Below are positions 1 to 12,122 of a stretch of DNA of 64,000 nucleotides, one piece after another (the stretch's first letter is position 1; every line of letters begins with the position of its first letter). Under the pieces are notes generated by a model. The model had not been told where the DNA came from. It ran no database searches and saw only the letters and a list, made by a program, of their open reading frames with translations. A program made the position numbers and the translations under genes. The DNA is taken from positions 806,001 to 870,000 of the forward strand of contig NC_041691.1 in assembly GCF_900005765.1 (NCBI RefSeq), in the 5' to 3' direction. This stretch comes from Plasmodium relictum. Taxonomy: Eukaryota; Apicomplexa; Aconoidasida; Haemosporida; Plasmodiidae.

Positions 1-2412
1 CATCTGAAAATATAAATGAAATAAAATTTTATATTAATTTTATAATATTTTATCATTTTTTTTTTTTTTTTATTTTACTGTAATTTTCTTTTTCATGTAA
101 ATATTATATATTTTTATAATTTTCTTTTTTTTTCATTTATATTTTTTGTGATTAAAAAAAATAACTTACTTCACAATAAGCGGACATTGTATGCAAATCA
201 ATGAGCTTAGAAACAGGCCTTAATATAAAATCTATAACATGAAAATTAAAAAATATTTATATATAATATTACTCTTAACAGTATGTTATTAAAATGATAA
301 TAATTAATATTATATTATTTTATTTTTTTTTATTTACAAAATCTTTCCTTTAGGTTATGAATTAAATCATTGAAAAAAAAAGGGAGAGATAAAGTACTAT
401 TAGCCCAAAAGAACAAAACACGTAGAAGTTTAATGGATAAGTTAATAAAACTTGATAAAACTAGACTACCAAAATGATAATCTAGAATTGTTTCTAAAAA
501 AAAAAAAGAAAAAGAAAAAATAAATAAATGTACAAATAAATAAAAAAAATTTTAAATAAATTTATAAGGATATCTTGTTTTATTTTAAAATATAAAAAAT
601 TACTCATGGTTTCTCCCACATTTATATTTTTATGGAAACGAACTTTATCACTAAAATACCACACAGCTCCTATAAATATAAATATATACATATATACATA
701 TGAAATTCTTATATTTAATCAAACGTTTAAAATAAGAATTAGTTGAATTACCTAGATAGCTTATGGCAAATTGGTTTAAAGATTGTAATATTTCGCAAAC
801 AAAAAAATATAAATATATCCAAAATCTAAAATAAAAATGAATAAATTTAATTTTTTTTTACTTTTTCTTTACTATATTATTTTTTATAAATTTTTTTTTT
901 AATAATTCTTATATTTCTTTACATAGAAAAAATATATGATGTTTTGAAATAATAAAAAAATTTTTGGAGGGATACTATTTCACTATTTCCATTAGAATCT
1001 AATTCCAAATTTAACTATAAAAATAATAGAATAAGAAATCGTATATATATTTTTTTTTATAATCTTCTATATAATATCTTAAAATATGTATGTTTGTAAT
1101 TATTGTTATTGTAAATTACCCTTTTTTCATAAAGTGATCCAGCTGTCATTATGTATATGTAAGTATAAACCCAAATAAGAAACCATGCCAATGATATAAT
1201 TGTAACTATAACTGGTGCATATAGTATATTAGATATATTGTATATAAAATTTAAACAAATTCCTATTAATTTGGATGTATATTTATATGTATTTCTATAT
1301 ATAAATATTATAAATAGTGATATTATTCCATGAAGTAATATTATGAAACATATTAGAATAGAAATAAAATAATGATATGAAAAAAGGGATCCCTTTAATG
1401 GATTAAATAATAGATATAAATGTTTATGAATGAAATATATAGGGAAGCATATCATAGAAGCAAGAAATAATATTAAAAACAAATGAAAAGATGGGGTTGG
1501 TAGATGATATAAGAAAAGTAAGTAGATAAAAGATAATATTGTAGTAATCAAAACGAAAATAACTACAAAATATAAAGAATTATGAAAGGAAAACAAATTA
1601 ACGAACGTTTTATATCTATTCGTAAAGATTATATTTACGACTTTCTCCCTTAATGATTTATCCTTAGGAAAGCATATATTCATTATATTAGTAGTATCAT
1701 AATATGGTGAATTTAAAGAATATTCTACATACAAATTATTATTTGAACTTTTCGTGTAATCACTATAAACTACATTTGTTGTAGTATTCCCCTTTTTATC
1801 CATAACAACTTTTTTTTTATTCTTATCAGAAAATAAATAAGAATCATCAAAAAATCCTTTATTTTTATTATTTTTATTTGTATCCTCATTTAAATATATC
1901 TTCCTTTTGGAAGTATCATCAGATGTTGGGCATGATTCTAAGCATTTCCCATATTTATTTAGTATTTCAGGTTTTGATGTTTTAGGAGATAATGGAAAAT
2001 ATAAATATTTATTTTGTTTTAAATCGCTTCCACATGTCTTTCCATTATAATTCATACCATATAATATACGAGCGTATTTTCCGTAATAAAAATAATAAAA
2101 TACAATAATTAATAAAAAGGATACGTATGAAACAAAATAACCAGCATACTTTCTATCTGTGTGCATCCTTTTCTTCCCATCTATATTTCCATTACCCATA
2201 TTTGGTATAGGATCATTTGGATTCCCAGCAATATATGTTAATGGAGTTCCAAGAGGTATATGCTCACTTGCATTATTTATATTATCACAATTAATATTAT
2301 TTTCGTATAAATTATAATAATCTTGAGTATTAATTTTCATATTAGTTCCATCTTCCACCTCTTCATTCAATGCTTCATATTCACTTTGTTCTTTTACGTT
2401 AGCGTAATTCAT
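1..2412 (-). CDS. Choline transporter-like (CTL/SLC44 family) membrane protein, partial at the left edge
   Basis: Multi-pass membrane protein of the CTL/SLC44 family, whose members are linked to choline uptake; the substrate here is inferred only from the family. Hand-built exons (minus strand): 1120-2412, 923-1014, 752-825, 604-669, 338-493, 170-231, then one starting at 3 and leaving the window. All phases close and give 581 codons so far. Introns are 82-166 bp with GT..AG ends (e.g. GTAAGT at 169). Family marks: first membrane segment at about residues 88-110, then ILYGMNYNGKTCGS (117-130) and the paired-Cys YGKCLESCP, the usual CTL N-terminal loop. Later segments lie near 275-430. The small exons encode QFAISYLGAVWYF and YHFGSLVLSSFINL, equivalent to the conserved CTL QFVIAGAVA..YW and YHxGSLAFG blocks. 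The start is the ATG at 2412. A 65-codon open frame at 494-691 is exon 4 read on into introns, not a gene. Confidence in the family is high; the extreme C-terminus is outside. Confidence 0.82.
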
Positions 2413-2875
2413 AATTAAATTATAGTATATACTAAAAGAAAACTGAATATTTATTTAACATCAAAAAATATAAAAAATTCTATCTTAATAATAAATTATA
2501 TATTGTACTCCTCTTTAATTATAAAGATATTAATTTTTGCATAGAAAAATTAGAATATTTAGTAGTAATTATTTGGACAAGTAATAGAATATGAAGTTAA
2601 TTTTTTTAATCTGAATTTTTTATGTTTTTTTAAAAAATATTTTTTTTTTTTTTTTTTTTGTTTTACACTTTTATCTGCAAAAAAATTATTTTAAAAATAT
2701 TTTTTTATAAGTCTCGTTTTACGTACTAATTTAATTTGTTTTATTTTTGTGTACTCATTATATATTAAAAAAATAGTAGATATTTATTAAATTTAATAAT
2801 TTTTTTTACTTTTAAATATAAATAATAATTACAATTATAAAAAAAAATGAATTATCAAAAGTATTATAATATATA

Positions 2876-2908
<33 letters not shown>

Positions 2909-3119
2909 CTAATTATAAATTTTCAATAGTTTAGTTCATAAAATAATTTTTTATAAGAACAATATAATATTAGAATATGACATTAAAAATAAATTATGAA
3001 TATAATTAAAAAAATAAAAAATTAAATGTGTTAATCTAATTTCACTGCTTATTTTTTTATATAATGATATTGTTTTCCATTAAAATGGGTACACATTTAC
3101 TGAAGTATATAATGCATTC

Positions 3120-3186
<67 letters not shown>

Positions 3187-5541
3187 CCAATAATTTTTTT
3201 CACAAAAAAGAATTACTGAAATAAAAATAAAAAACCAATTACTTATCTATCTAAAAGTTATTTATAAATACAACAAACATTCTTCATGTTGTTACATAAA
3301 AAAAAAAAAGAAATATAACAATCAAAAATTATGCTTATCTAAGAAAATGTCAGTTAGTGTATTTTTATAACTTGCTTTTTCTAAACAATTAATTATATTA
3401 GTATACACAATTCTTTTTAGATATATGAAACAATGAAAATAATATTATTTCTACTATTAGTTTATAAAGTATATTTTTTTGTAACTGCGATTTTTTTTTT
3501 TTTTATTTCTGAAAAAATGTAGAAAAATATAATATATGATTTTAAACTAAAAAAGGAAAAAAAAAATCTTAAAGTTACTAATTACTCTATAAATTTTATT
3601 ACTTTTTTTTACATTATGTGTTTTTTAAAATGTGTTATCTAAATTCAAGGATATATTCTATTAATTTTATTTAAATGTATTTGTATGTATAAATTTAAAA
3701 AAATGTGATATTTCAAACTTATGTGCACATTTAATTAAAAAAAAAAAATAGCATTCTACGTCTATTGTGCAATATTTTTAAGTAGTTTAAAAAAAAAAAA
3801 ATTATTGTTTGTTCAGAAAATTATTCGACACGCATACGCATATATATATTTTTTTATTTTTTATCTTTGTATATTTGTGTGCAAAAAATTATGACTATTA
3901 TATTTTGTGTGCGCATATTCTATACTAACATTTATTGTATCATTATTAATTTCAAAATATGAAATGCATATTTTTTTTTAACATTTTAATGTGTGTACGA
4001 AAAAATTTTTTTTTTTTTTTTTTCTCATCATTTTAAATAAAATACAGCAATGTTATTCCAATTTTGTTTGAGTATTTTCATGAAAATTTTCTTAAATATA
4101 TGTTATTTTATTTTTTCTTTATTTCATATATTTTATAATTTTTTAGAGTAAATTTATATGAGAATTGTGTAAATTTTCAAATAAAAAAAAAGATTTCATA
4201 TTATAATAATAAGCAGTAATTTTTGTACATATTGAATATTTTAAAAATATATATTTTTATAGAAAGCATATTTGAAACATTTAGAAGTTTTCTTAATTAT
4301 ATTAATATTTATATTGGATGATTTATATATTTTTTTGTTACGTTATTTCACTATGTTCTAATTACCTTGATAATAAAGTATATTCTTTGATTTTTCATTC
4401 TCTCTTTTATATAATTTTTAAAGGATTAAGAGAAAAAAAAAAAAAATTAAATTATTAAAGTTAATAGGAAAAAACTATAATAAAATTATTTTTAATTTTT
4501 TTTAATTTTATTACTAATTTTATTTATAAGTAATTCGAATACTAAATATATATATATATATATATATTCTTTTAAAATATTAATAATGATCTTTCCTACT
4601 TTAATTCTCTAAATTTAGCAATTAGTATTGCTTCTTAAATAGTTATATGAGTTATTTAGATATTTTTTTTAGAAAAAAATAATGTATTCATAAGATCAAG
4701 CAAATTTTTTTTTCTCTAATTTGTTTAACAAAGAATAATTTCGTTAGTTATTTTTGATAACGTGTAGTTTCAAATTATTTAAAATGGTAATTCTAGATAT
4801 TTTTGTTATATACATTTTTTAATTTTAAAAGTTTTATTTCATAATATGAAGAACATTTTTAATTATCACTTTATGCCGTATATTCATATATTTCATTTAA
4901 AATAAATATTCTATAATTTCCTAGTAAAGTAATTATGTTACTGCACATGCTTATATTTACATGTTATCTAAATATACCTAATTTTTTCGAGTTAATTTTA
5001 AATATATATCATTTTTAATTATAATTTCTTTAAATTATATCGTTGATATCATTTTTATTAGGATCTAAATTATTAATATTATATATATACAAGATATTAA
5101 ATTATTATATAAAACAATTTCAAAAATATTTATGCTTTTTTTTTTAAGTTATATGTAAAATGAAAAAAATATTTAAAACTTTTAAACAAAAAAAAAAAAA
5201 AAATTATTATATATAAATCTTTTCGCTAAAAAAAAATATGCTTAATAGAAAAATTTATATAATAAAAAAGTATATTATTCTAATTTAAAAATTTATATTA
5301 TTTTAAAAGAATAACCAAAAAATTATTAAAAAAGAAAAAAACAAAATTTGAAAAGAAACTATTTACAACTTATCAAAAGAAATATATTTATATAAGGAAG
5401 AAACAGATATAATCAAGAGGAGATTTATTTGATGACAAAAATACAAAATTTATGATATTAACTACATATATACAAAAAAAAAAAAAAAGGTTACTAAATT
5501 TTTGAATTATAAAAATATGAATACCTTATTTCAGTATCTTT
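2413..5541. other. Intergenic: CTL 5' flank and apyrase 3' flank
   Basis: About 3.1 kb of very A+T-rich sequence with no convincing exon. It lies upstream of the CTL gene (minus) and downstream of apyrase (minus), so it should hold the CTL promoter. It contains (TA)n runs at 2883-2908 and 3123-3185 and a small cluster of GTGCA motifs at 3723-3883. Confidence 0.7.
3123..3185. repeat. (AT)n microsatellite, about 31 units
   Basis: Uninterrupted alternating A/T, 63 bp, in the CTL upstream spacer. Likely length-polymorphic and prone to assembly error. Confidence 0.95.
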
Positions 5542-8322
5542 TTAATTTATTGATTCATATTGCTTTAATTTTTTTTTTAATTTAAGAACATAACCACATA
5601 GCATGATTACAATCATAAAAATTATAATAGAAAGAGATATTAGTAGCATTTTATAAATTTCATATTTTCTGTAAAAATAAAAATAAAATAAAATTAAAAT
5701 TACAATTATAATAAAACATCATAATTAGAGTGAATACAAAAGTTTATATCTATATCTATATATATATATATGGATATATAATAACCTTAAATTTATATAT
5801 TTAGGAAAAAAATTAACTTGATAAATCATATATCCTTGAGTCCAACTCACATTATCAGTTTCATTTTTTAGTTTGCTATTCTTAGTATGTATTTTTTTCT
5901 TTTTATAATTGTCTATATCTGTATTATCATAGAAATAATTAGTATTACTATATTTATATTTTCCATTTTGCTCAGTTTTACTTAAATCTGAATAAAATTT
6001 TGACTTTATTTTTTTTTTCTTATTATGATGAATTTTTTTAGGAAAAATAAATTTTAGAATTTTAGATACAATAAAATTACCATTTAAAATATCCTTTATT
6101 TCTTTTACATTTTCATTACCACTTTCATCTTCAATTGCATCACCAGTTTCATTGTCGTCATCATCATTATCATCATCTTCATCTTGAATATGTATTTTAT
6201 CATCTAAAATTAAAATTTTACTTTTTTGGTTAAATTTAAAGCCATATTGCAATAATGAATACGACCATAAGCCTTTCCAGCAAAATTTATTAATTTGATC
6301 TTTAGAAATGTCTTTGAATACATTAGTTAATTCTTTAATATTAAGATTGCAATATTTTTGTAAAAGCTTCTTCATTTCTTCTAAATTTATATAATTTTTA
6401 AAACCTAAATTTCTCATAACCTTTTTAAACTGACCATATACTACAAATTTATTTTTTTCTAAATTAGGTTGATAGACCCCATTAAAGCTACATGTAGAAA
6501 GAAAGCAAGATTCTTCATAAAACAATTTTTGTGCATTTGCTAAGCATTCATTAAAATTATTAGATCCTATAAATTTAATTGTGATATCTATATATAACTC
6601 ATTAATTTTATGAATTACATCTCTTTCAAATACGTACTTAATGAAATTATTTTTTAAATCCTCCGCATTATCAATATTTATCAATTTAAAAATCTTTTCA
6701 AAATTTTTTTTTGATTTAAAATCTTCATATATATTTTCTAAAAGAGACAAATTATTTTTTAAAATCTTAGATTTTAACACTATTCTAGAATTAAAGTTAT
6801 TATTTAATACACTATAGTTATTATTATTGTTACTGTTTTTACTTTTTTTTTTTAAAATAACAAATTCGTTAGTTGCAACATTATAGGTAGGCAATGGAAT
6901 TTTTAATTCAAATGGATAGGGAAAGCAAGGATTTTCAATAATTACTATTGTATCATTTTCTGTATTTCTTTTAAAATTTTTAATTTTTTTAATAAAATTT
7001 TCAACATAATAAGGTTCTGTATTATGTATATTATATATATATTCATAAGAGTCTCTATGTGATAATATATTGTAATCAACCCCTTCATTTACATGTTTTA
7101 TAAACTCATTATATAAAATATCAGAAACCTTTTTATATACATTTTCATCAAGATGAAAATCATTTATTTTATTTTCTTCTTCATTTGTACTATATAAATT
7201 GCTATTATCTTTTGAATTTTCTATATATTTCTTCATATTATTATAATCTTTTTTTCTTCTCTCTCTTTCTCCCTCTTCATTTTTAATATCTTTTGAAATT
7301 TTTTTATCTTTCGTACTATGCATATATGATTTTTCATTAGATGAACCATTCTTATTAAAGTAGTTTTGTAATTCAAAAAAAGAAGAGTCTCCATTGTTTT
7401 TGTTATCATTATTAAAAAAAAAAATATCAAAATAAGAAATTTTATTCATTTTATTATATTCTAACATTTTTTTTAAAAATAAAATAATATTTATTCTAAA
7501 TAAAGCATCATTCCATCCATATCCTATAAATGAGTGTGAATATAAGCGAATCAATGTGTTATCTAAATGAATACCATTATAGTCTTCTAAGATAGATGTA
7601 TCTACAGGAAAAAATGTTATTTGTGTAGAAGCGCCACCTAAATCTACTGCACCGAAAGTTTCATAAGATTTCGAAAAAATTGTATTTAATGCATTATTGA
7701 CTGATAACCAACCATAAATTCCTTCCTCTTCACCTGAAATGACTCTTGCATAATCATTAAAAAATTTAAAAGGGTTAACTTTGGAGTTTGATAAAACACT
7801 TCTAATTATTCTCATTCTTAAATCCCTTTCATGGGAATCTAAATTTCTCATTCCAGCTGTTGCTTGAAAATAAAAAGGATAATTTTTCCATTTTTTTTTA
7901 TTGGAGCAGTTGATATTTTTTAAATAATTCATTGCTATATTAATCAATTTTATTAAAGTATCTTCTATTTCATTTAATGGGATATTAGATAAACTCTTTT
8001 TCAAATTATTATTATATATTTCATATGGTTTTGTTAATCTATTTATTTTATTATTAGATTCATATTCTCTTTTTTTCCAAGTGAATAAATGTAGTCTAGT
8101 ACCATTAGATCCAGCATCTATTATGATTCCATAATCTTTTTCTTTTGCTATTTTGTATAAAATTGCATTATTATAAAAAATGTATGTACATAATAATATT
8201 ATTACTAATAAAGGCATACAATAAAAAAATATAAATTCTTTCAATTTTTTTTTATATGTAAGTTTCTCCAAATTATTTTCAGCAGAATAGCTTCTTATGA
8301 GAGGTGTCATTTTTTCTTCCAT
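5542..8322 (-). CDS. Apyrase / ecto-NTPDase (GDA1-CD39 family nucleoside phosphatase)
   Basis: Predicted nucleoside tri/diphosphatase of the secretory pathway or cell surface. Two exons, 5786-8322 and 5542-5668, split by a 117-bp intron; the phases join (2+1) to give 887 residues. The donor is GTTATT, less usual than GTAA. Apyrase conserved regions: ACR1 DAGSNGTRLHLF (69-80), ACR2 ATAGMRNL (154-161), ACR3 SGEEEGIYGWLSVN (196-209, with the catalytic Glu), ACR4 DLGGASTQITF (227-237), and an ACR5-like FCWKGLWSYSLLQYGF further on. There is a membrane segment at about 31-50, and exon 2 supplies a second hydrophobic segment followed by a Lys-rich tail. That is the two-anchor, lumen/ectodomain topology of CD39. 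At 887 residues it is far longer than the usual ~500; the extra length is Asn/Lys/Asp-rich inserts (about 330-410 and 745-830). The start is the ATG at 8322. Confidence 0.9.
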
Positions 8323-9970
8323 TTATGAAAAAGTATGATTACAAATTAATTAAATTGTGTACTTAAAAAAAAAAAAATTTAAAACAAAAAACATATGCCT
8401 TTATATATTTTTTTATTTATCAAAGGAGTAATTAAGTAGGTAAATTATCCATTTATACAAAAAGTAGTAAGAGTAGAATAAGGATATAAAGAAATTATAT
8501 TGAAGGAATAAAAAAATGTAAAGGATACATATTAATACATGTAAAATAAAAAAAATAAATAATTAGAAAATTATCATGCCACAAATGTTATAATTCTTAT
8601 ATTTATAATTATAGTTGTAAAAAAAAAGGACAATGAGAATCAGTAAATTTCATAATTACAAAGAGAAAAATAAATAAATGTTCTTGTTTAATTATAGTTA
8701 AATAAAAAAAAAGATACAAGCCTGAAAACTTTACATAAATTATTTCTTTTCTTAATTATATGGTATTTAAAAAAAAATTATTATGAACTTTTTTAAGTTC
8801 CTAGAAAAACAGTATGTTTTTATATTTGTATTATCATATAATTCATTTTTATTTTAGGGTTAATCTTTTTCTATTTTTAAAATGAAATTTATACATTTTT
8901 TTTTTTCATACCTTGAGAGATACATATGTAATTTATTTTGTCATATATACATATATATAAATATTTTATATTCTGCAATTATGTAAACCTTTTCCATTTT
9001 TAAAGTTTTAAATATGCATTTTTTTTTTTTTTTCTTCCGTATATTATTTCCGTTATTTCTTTAATATATATTATATTATTTATATTTTTCTTTATTTCTT
9101 TTTTTTTTTTTTTATAAATATAATTTTTTTTTATATTCTTTAATTGCTAATTAGCTTTTTTACTTTCATTTATTTTTTAAAGACGATTCTTTTGATCATA
9201 GATTTAAGTTAAAATGTAAAAAATGAAAAGTAGAAAAAAATAAATTAAATATCACATTTGAAAATTTTTAATATATTTCTTATTTTTATATTTTTCAATT
9301 TCAGCTAAATGATATATATATATATATTTTTTGATGACAACATAGTCAAATAAAATTGATTATATTTTATTATATATTTAATTTATCTTTCATTTTATTT
9401 TTTGCAACTTTTTAATATATGTAATTTTTTGTTTATTTAGAATATTACATGTAAAATAAAAGAAAAAAAACTAATACATATTTTCAAACACTTTGCGAAA
9501 TGCATACCTTAATAAATAATTTAAATATAACAATAGCGAAAAATATATATATATATATAAGATTTATGCAGCGTCCTAATGCAATATATATATTTTTACT
9601 ATTGATAATTTAAAGGAAATTTAAAAATAAATTTCGTTTTATTTATTCTTTCTAATACTATCAGCTATCTAGGTAGTATTATATAAATTCTAATTGATAA
9701 AAAATTATATTTTCAAGTTTACATATATTAAAACAATAATTATTCAAAAAAAGTTTTTATATAAATGTAAACATTAAAATATTTATTTAAAGATTATTTT
9801 TTATGTTTCTATAATTCTTTTTTTTAGTTTTTTAAATCAAAGAAAAAAAAAAATAAAGAGAAAGATCATTTCATATTTTGGAATAAATTATTAAATTTTT
9901 CACACATATATATTTATTATTTTATTTTGTATCCCTTAAATGTTAAATGTATTTTTTTTTTTTTACAAAA
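8323..9970. other. Intergenic: apyrase 5' flank, eL14 3' flank
   Basis: 1.65 kb of A+T-rich DNA with several poly-T runs (for example near 9020 and 9100). No exon-like segment or RNA gene recognised. Confidence 0.6.
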
Positions 9971-10754
9971 TTAATTTCCTTTAGCTGAAGTTTTTTTAAC
10001 TTTCTTGCTTTCTTTATTGTTATTTTTTTCCTTTTCATTTTTTAAGAAATTCATTTTTTTCTTTAATTCTCTTTTAGCATAATAAATTTTAAATCTTTCA
10101 TAATCATTAGCTAAGTCTCTTCTTTTTTTTATCAACATTTTTTTCCCTAAATTAGATTCTTTGAATTTTTCTAAGACATTTGTGCTTTTAATTGCTTTTC
10201 TTAAAAAGCCACTTTTGCAATTTTTATTTATTTTAATTCTTTCATTTAACAACTTCAATCTTTTGATAGGTATAATCATTCTTGGTACTCTAAAAAGAAA
10301 AAAAAATGGAAAAGGTTAAAGTAATATTATAATAAGTCTAATATAATTAAAATTAAAGAGGTATGTGTAATTATTTTTCTTATATATAATAGCCTTTTAT
10401 ATTTTAAATAATTTTTTATATATCTATTAAAATAAGTTTCATTTATAGATATACTATTATATATATATTAAAATACCCTGTAACAAAAGCTCCATCAACA
10501 ATAACTCTAGTAAGTGTTATAATATCTATTATAAAGCATAACTAAAAGGGGGGAAAAAATAAAATAAAATAATGAAAAATATATAATTTTTAAAAATAAA
10601 TGTTTTTCTTTTTCCTTTATTTGGAAATTACTTTTCCAGCATATGGGCCATATTCAATAAGGCATAATCTACCTGGCTCAACAAATCTTTTAAATAAAAG
10701 ATTTTTTTTTGATAAATTTAATTTTTCTTCTTCAGTTAATTCAACACGTGGCAT
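9971..10754 (-). CDS. RPL14: 60S ribosomal protein eL14
   Basis: Cytosolic large-subunit ribosomal protein eL14. Three exons: 10632-10754, 10477-10541 and 9971-10289, with introns of 90 and 187 bp. The phases (0, then 2) close and give 168 residues. Exon 1 encodes MPRVELTEEEK and the KOW-like RFVEPGRLCLIEYGPYAGK; exon 2 gives VIVDGAFVTG, the counterpart of the family's ALVDGPxTGV; exon 3 gives VPRMIIPIKRLKL, then the basic helical half with DYERFKIYYAKRELKK, matching the family DFDRFKVMxAKKxR block. The C-terminus is a Lys/Asn-rich tail. The start is the ATG at 10754, the first ATG at the N-terminal consensus. The frame that opens at 9971-10279 begins at an internal Met and lacks the first 66 residues. 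Confidence 0.94.
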
Positions 10755-12122
10755 TTTTTTATTATATCAAATATATAATTAAAAAAAGAAAAAAGAAAAA
10801 CAATGATAATTACAAAAAAAAAAAAAAAAATGAAGAAATAAAATAAAATGAAATAAAATAAATTAAAAAAACTGAAATAAAAAAATTTAAATAAAAATAA
10901 TAAATAAATAATAGATAACTAAATATTGCTGTAGTAAAAACTCTTCTATATTAAAAAAAAAAATTATATTTTTGAAAAATAAAATATTTAATCTTAGCAT
11001 ATCTTATGTATATTATTGGTGGCTCAAGGGTATTTTTCAGAGTGAATATATATTATTTTTTTTGATATTTTTTTTTAAATTTTATTAACATATATTATGA
11101 AATTATAAGTAAAATAATATATTTGTGATTATTTATAAATAAAATAATCATGCATATTTATTTTTATTATTTTTAAATAAATATATATAAAAATACAACG
11201 CGCTTATTGTTATAAAAAAAATTCTTTTTAATAGGGAAAATTCTTGAAAGTATTAACAAAAGAAAAATTACATAAATATTTATTTATGTATATTTATTAA
11301 TTTTCTTTAATATATATATATAATATATATTTTTTATGCATAATTTTAAATCATTAAAATTTTAAAAATGAAAATATTAATTTAACTGGGTTAACATTTC
11401 TCCATTAAAGTCATTTCTATTTTTATATTTTTTTAATGAAGATTTTCATGAAGAAATATATATATTTAAAATTAAGAATGTTTTTTTTTATAATGTACAT
11501 TCTTTTAATTTTACATTTATATAAAGTAAAAATTAAAAAAAAAATTGCAATTGTTTAAAAGTCTGTATTTCCCCAACAAAAAAAAAAAAAAAAACAAAAA
11601 AAATGATAAAAATTACCTTAAAAATTAATATCAATATATTAATATATTTATTACATAATCTTGATGTTTTAGTTGTTTTCCATTTATTATATTGTTACAA
11701 AAATTGTTGTGTTTCTTTATTCTTCTATGTTAATATTTTTATTTTTTTTTCGGTTTTATTTTTACGTCTACATAATTATATATATACACGTTAATGCGAA
11801 ATTAAATAATAATAAAACAAATATGTATTATGTACATAAATATATTTTTAAAGAAGACTTTTTTCTTTTACTAAAAAGATACAAGCTATTAGAGGATCTT
11901 AAAAAGGATATAAATCAATTATGATAGAACATTAAATATGTAAACAAAATTATATTAGTAAAATTTTTTTATAATTTATCTATTAATATTTTTTATAAAT
12001 TGAAAAAAAAAAAAAAAATATAAAAAAAACATAAAATAACATCATAGTTTTTATGAAGATTTCTATTTTATAAAAAACTATTTTACATATAGTTTTTTCA
12101 AAAAGTTTCTACATTAAATATA
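10755..12122. other. Intergenic: eL14 5' flank, succinyl-CoA synthetase 3' flank
   Basis: 1.37 kb, mostly low complexity. On the plus strand, 11673-11924 stays open immediately after a TTTTAG acceptor-like site. It ends in a charged stretch (KYIFKEDFFLLLKRYKLLED) that looks more protein-like than its surroundings; see findings. No family recognised, so it is not called as a gene. Confidence 0.5.

Noticed and set aside
494-691. Independent 65-codon minus-strand gene
   Set aside because: Its first half is exon 4 of the CTL gene (GAVWYF block) and the rest is intron read-through; phases join neighbouring exons.
10600-10782. 60-codon plus-strand ORF
   Set aside because: It is antisense to exon 1 of eL14, which is clearly the coding strand.
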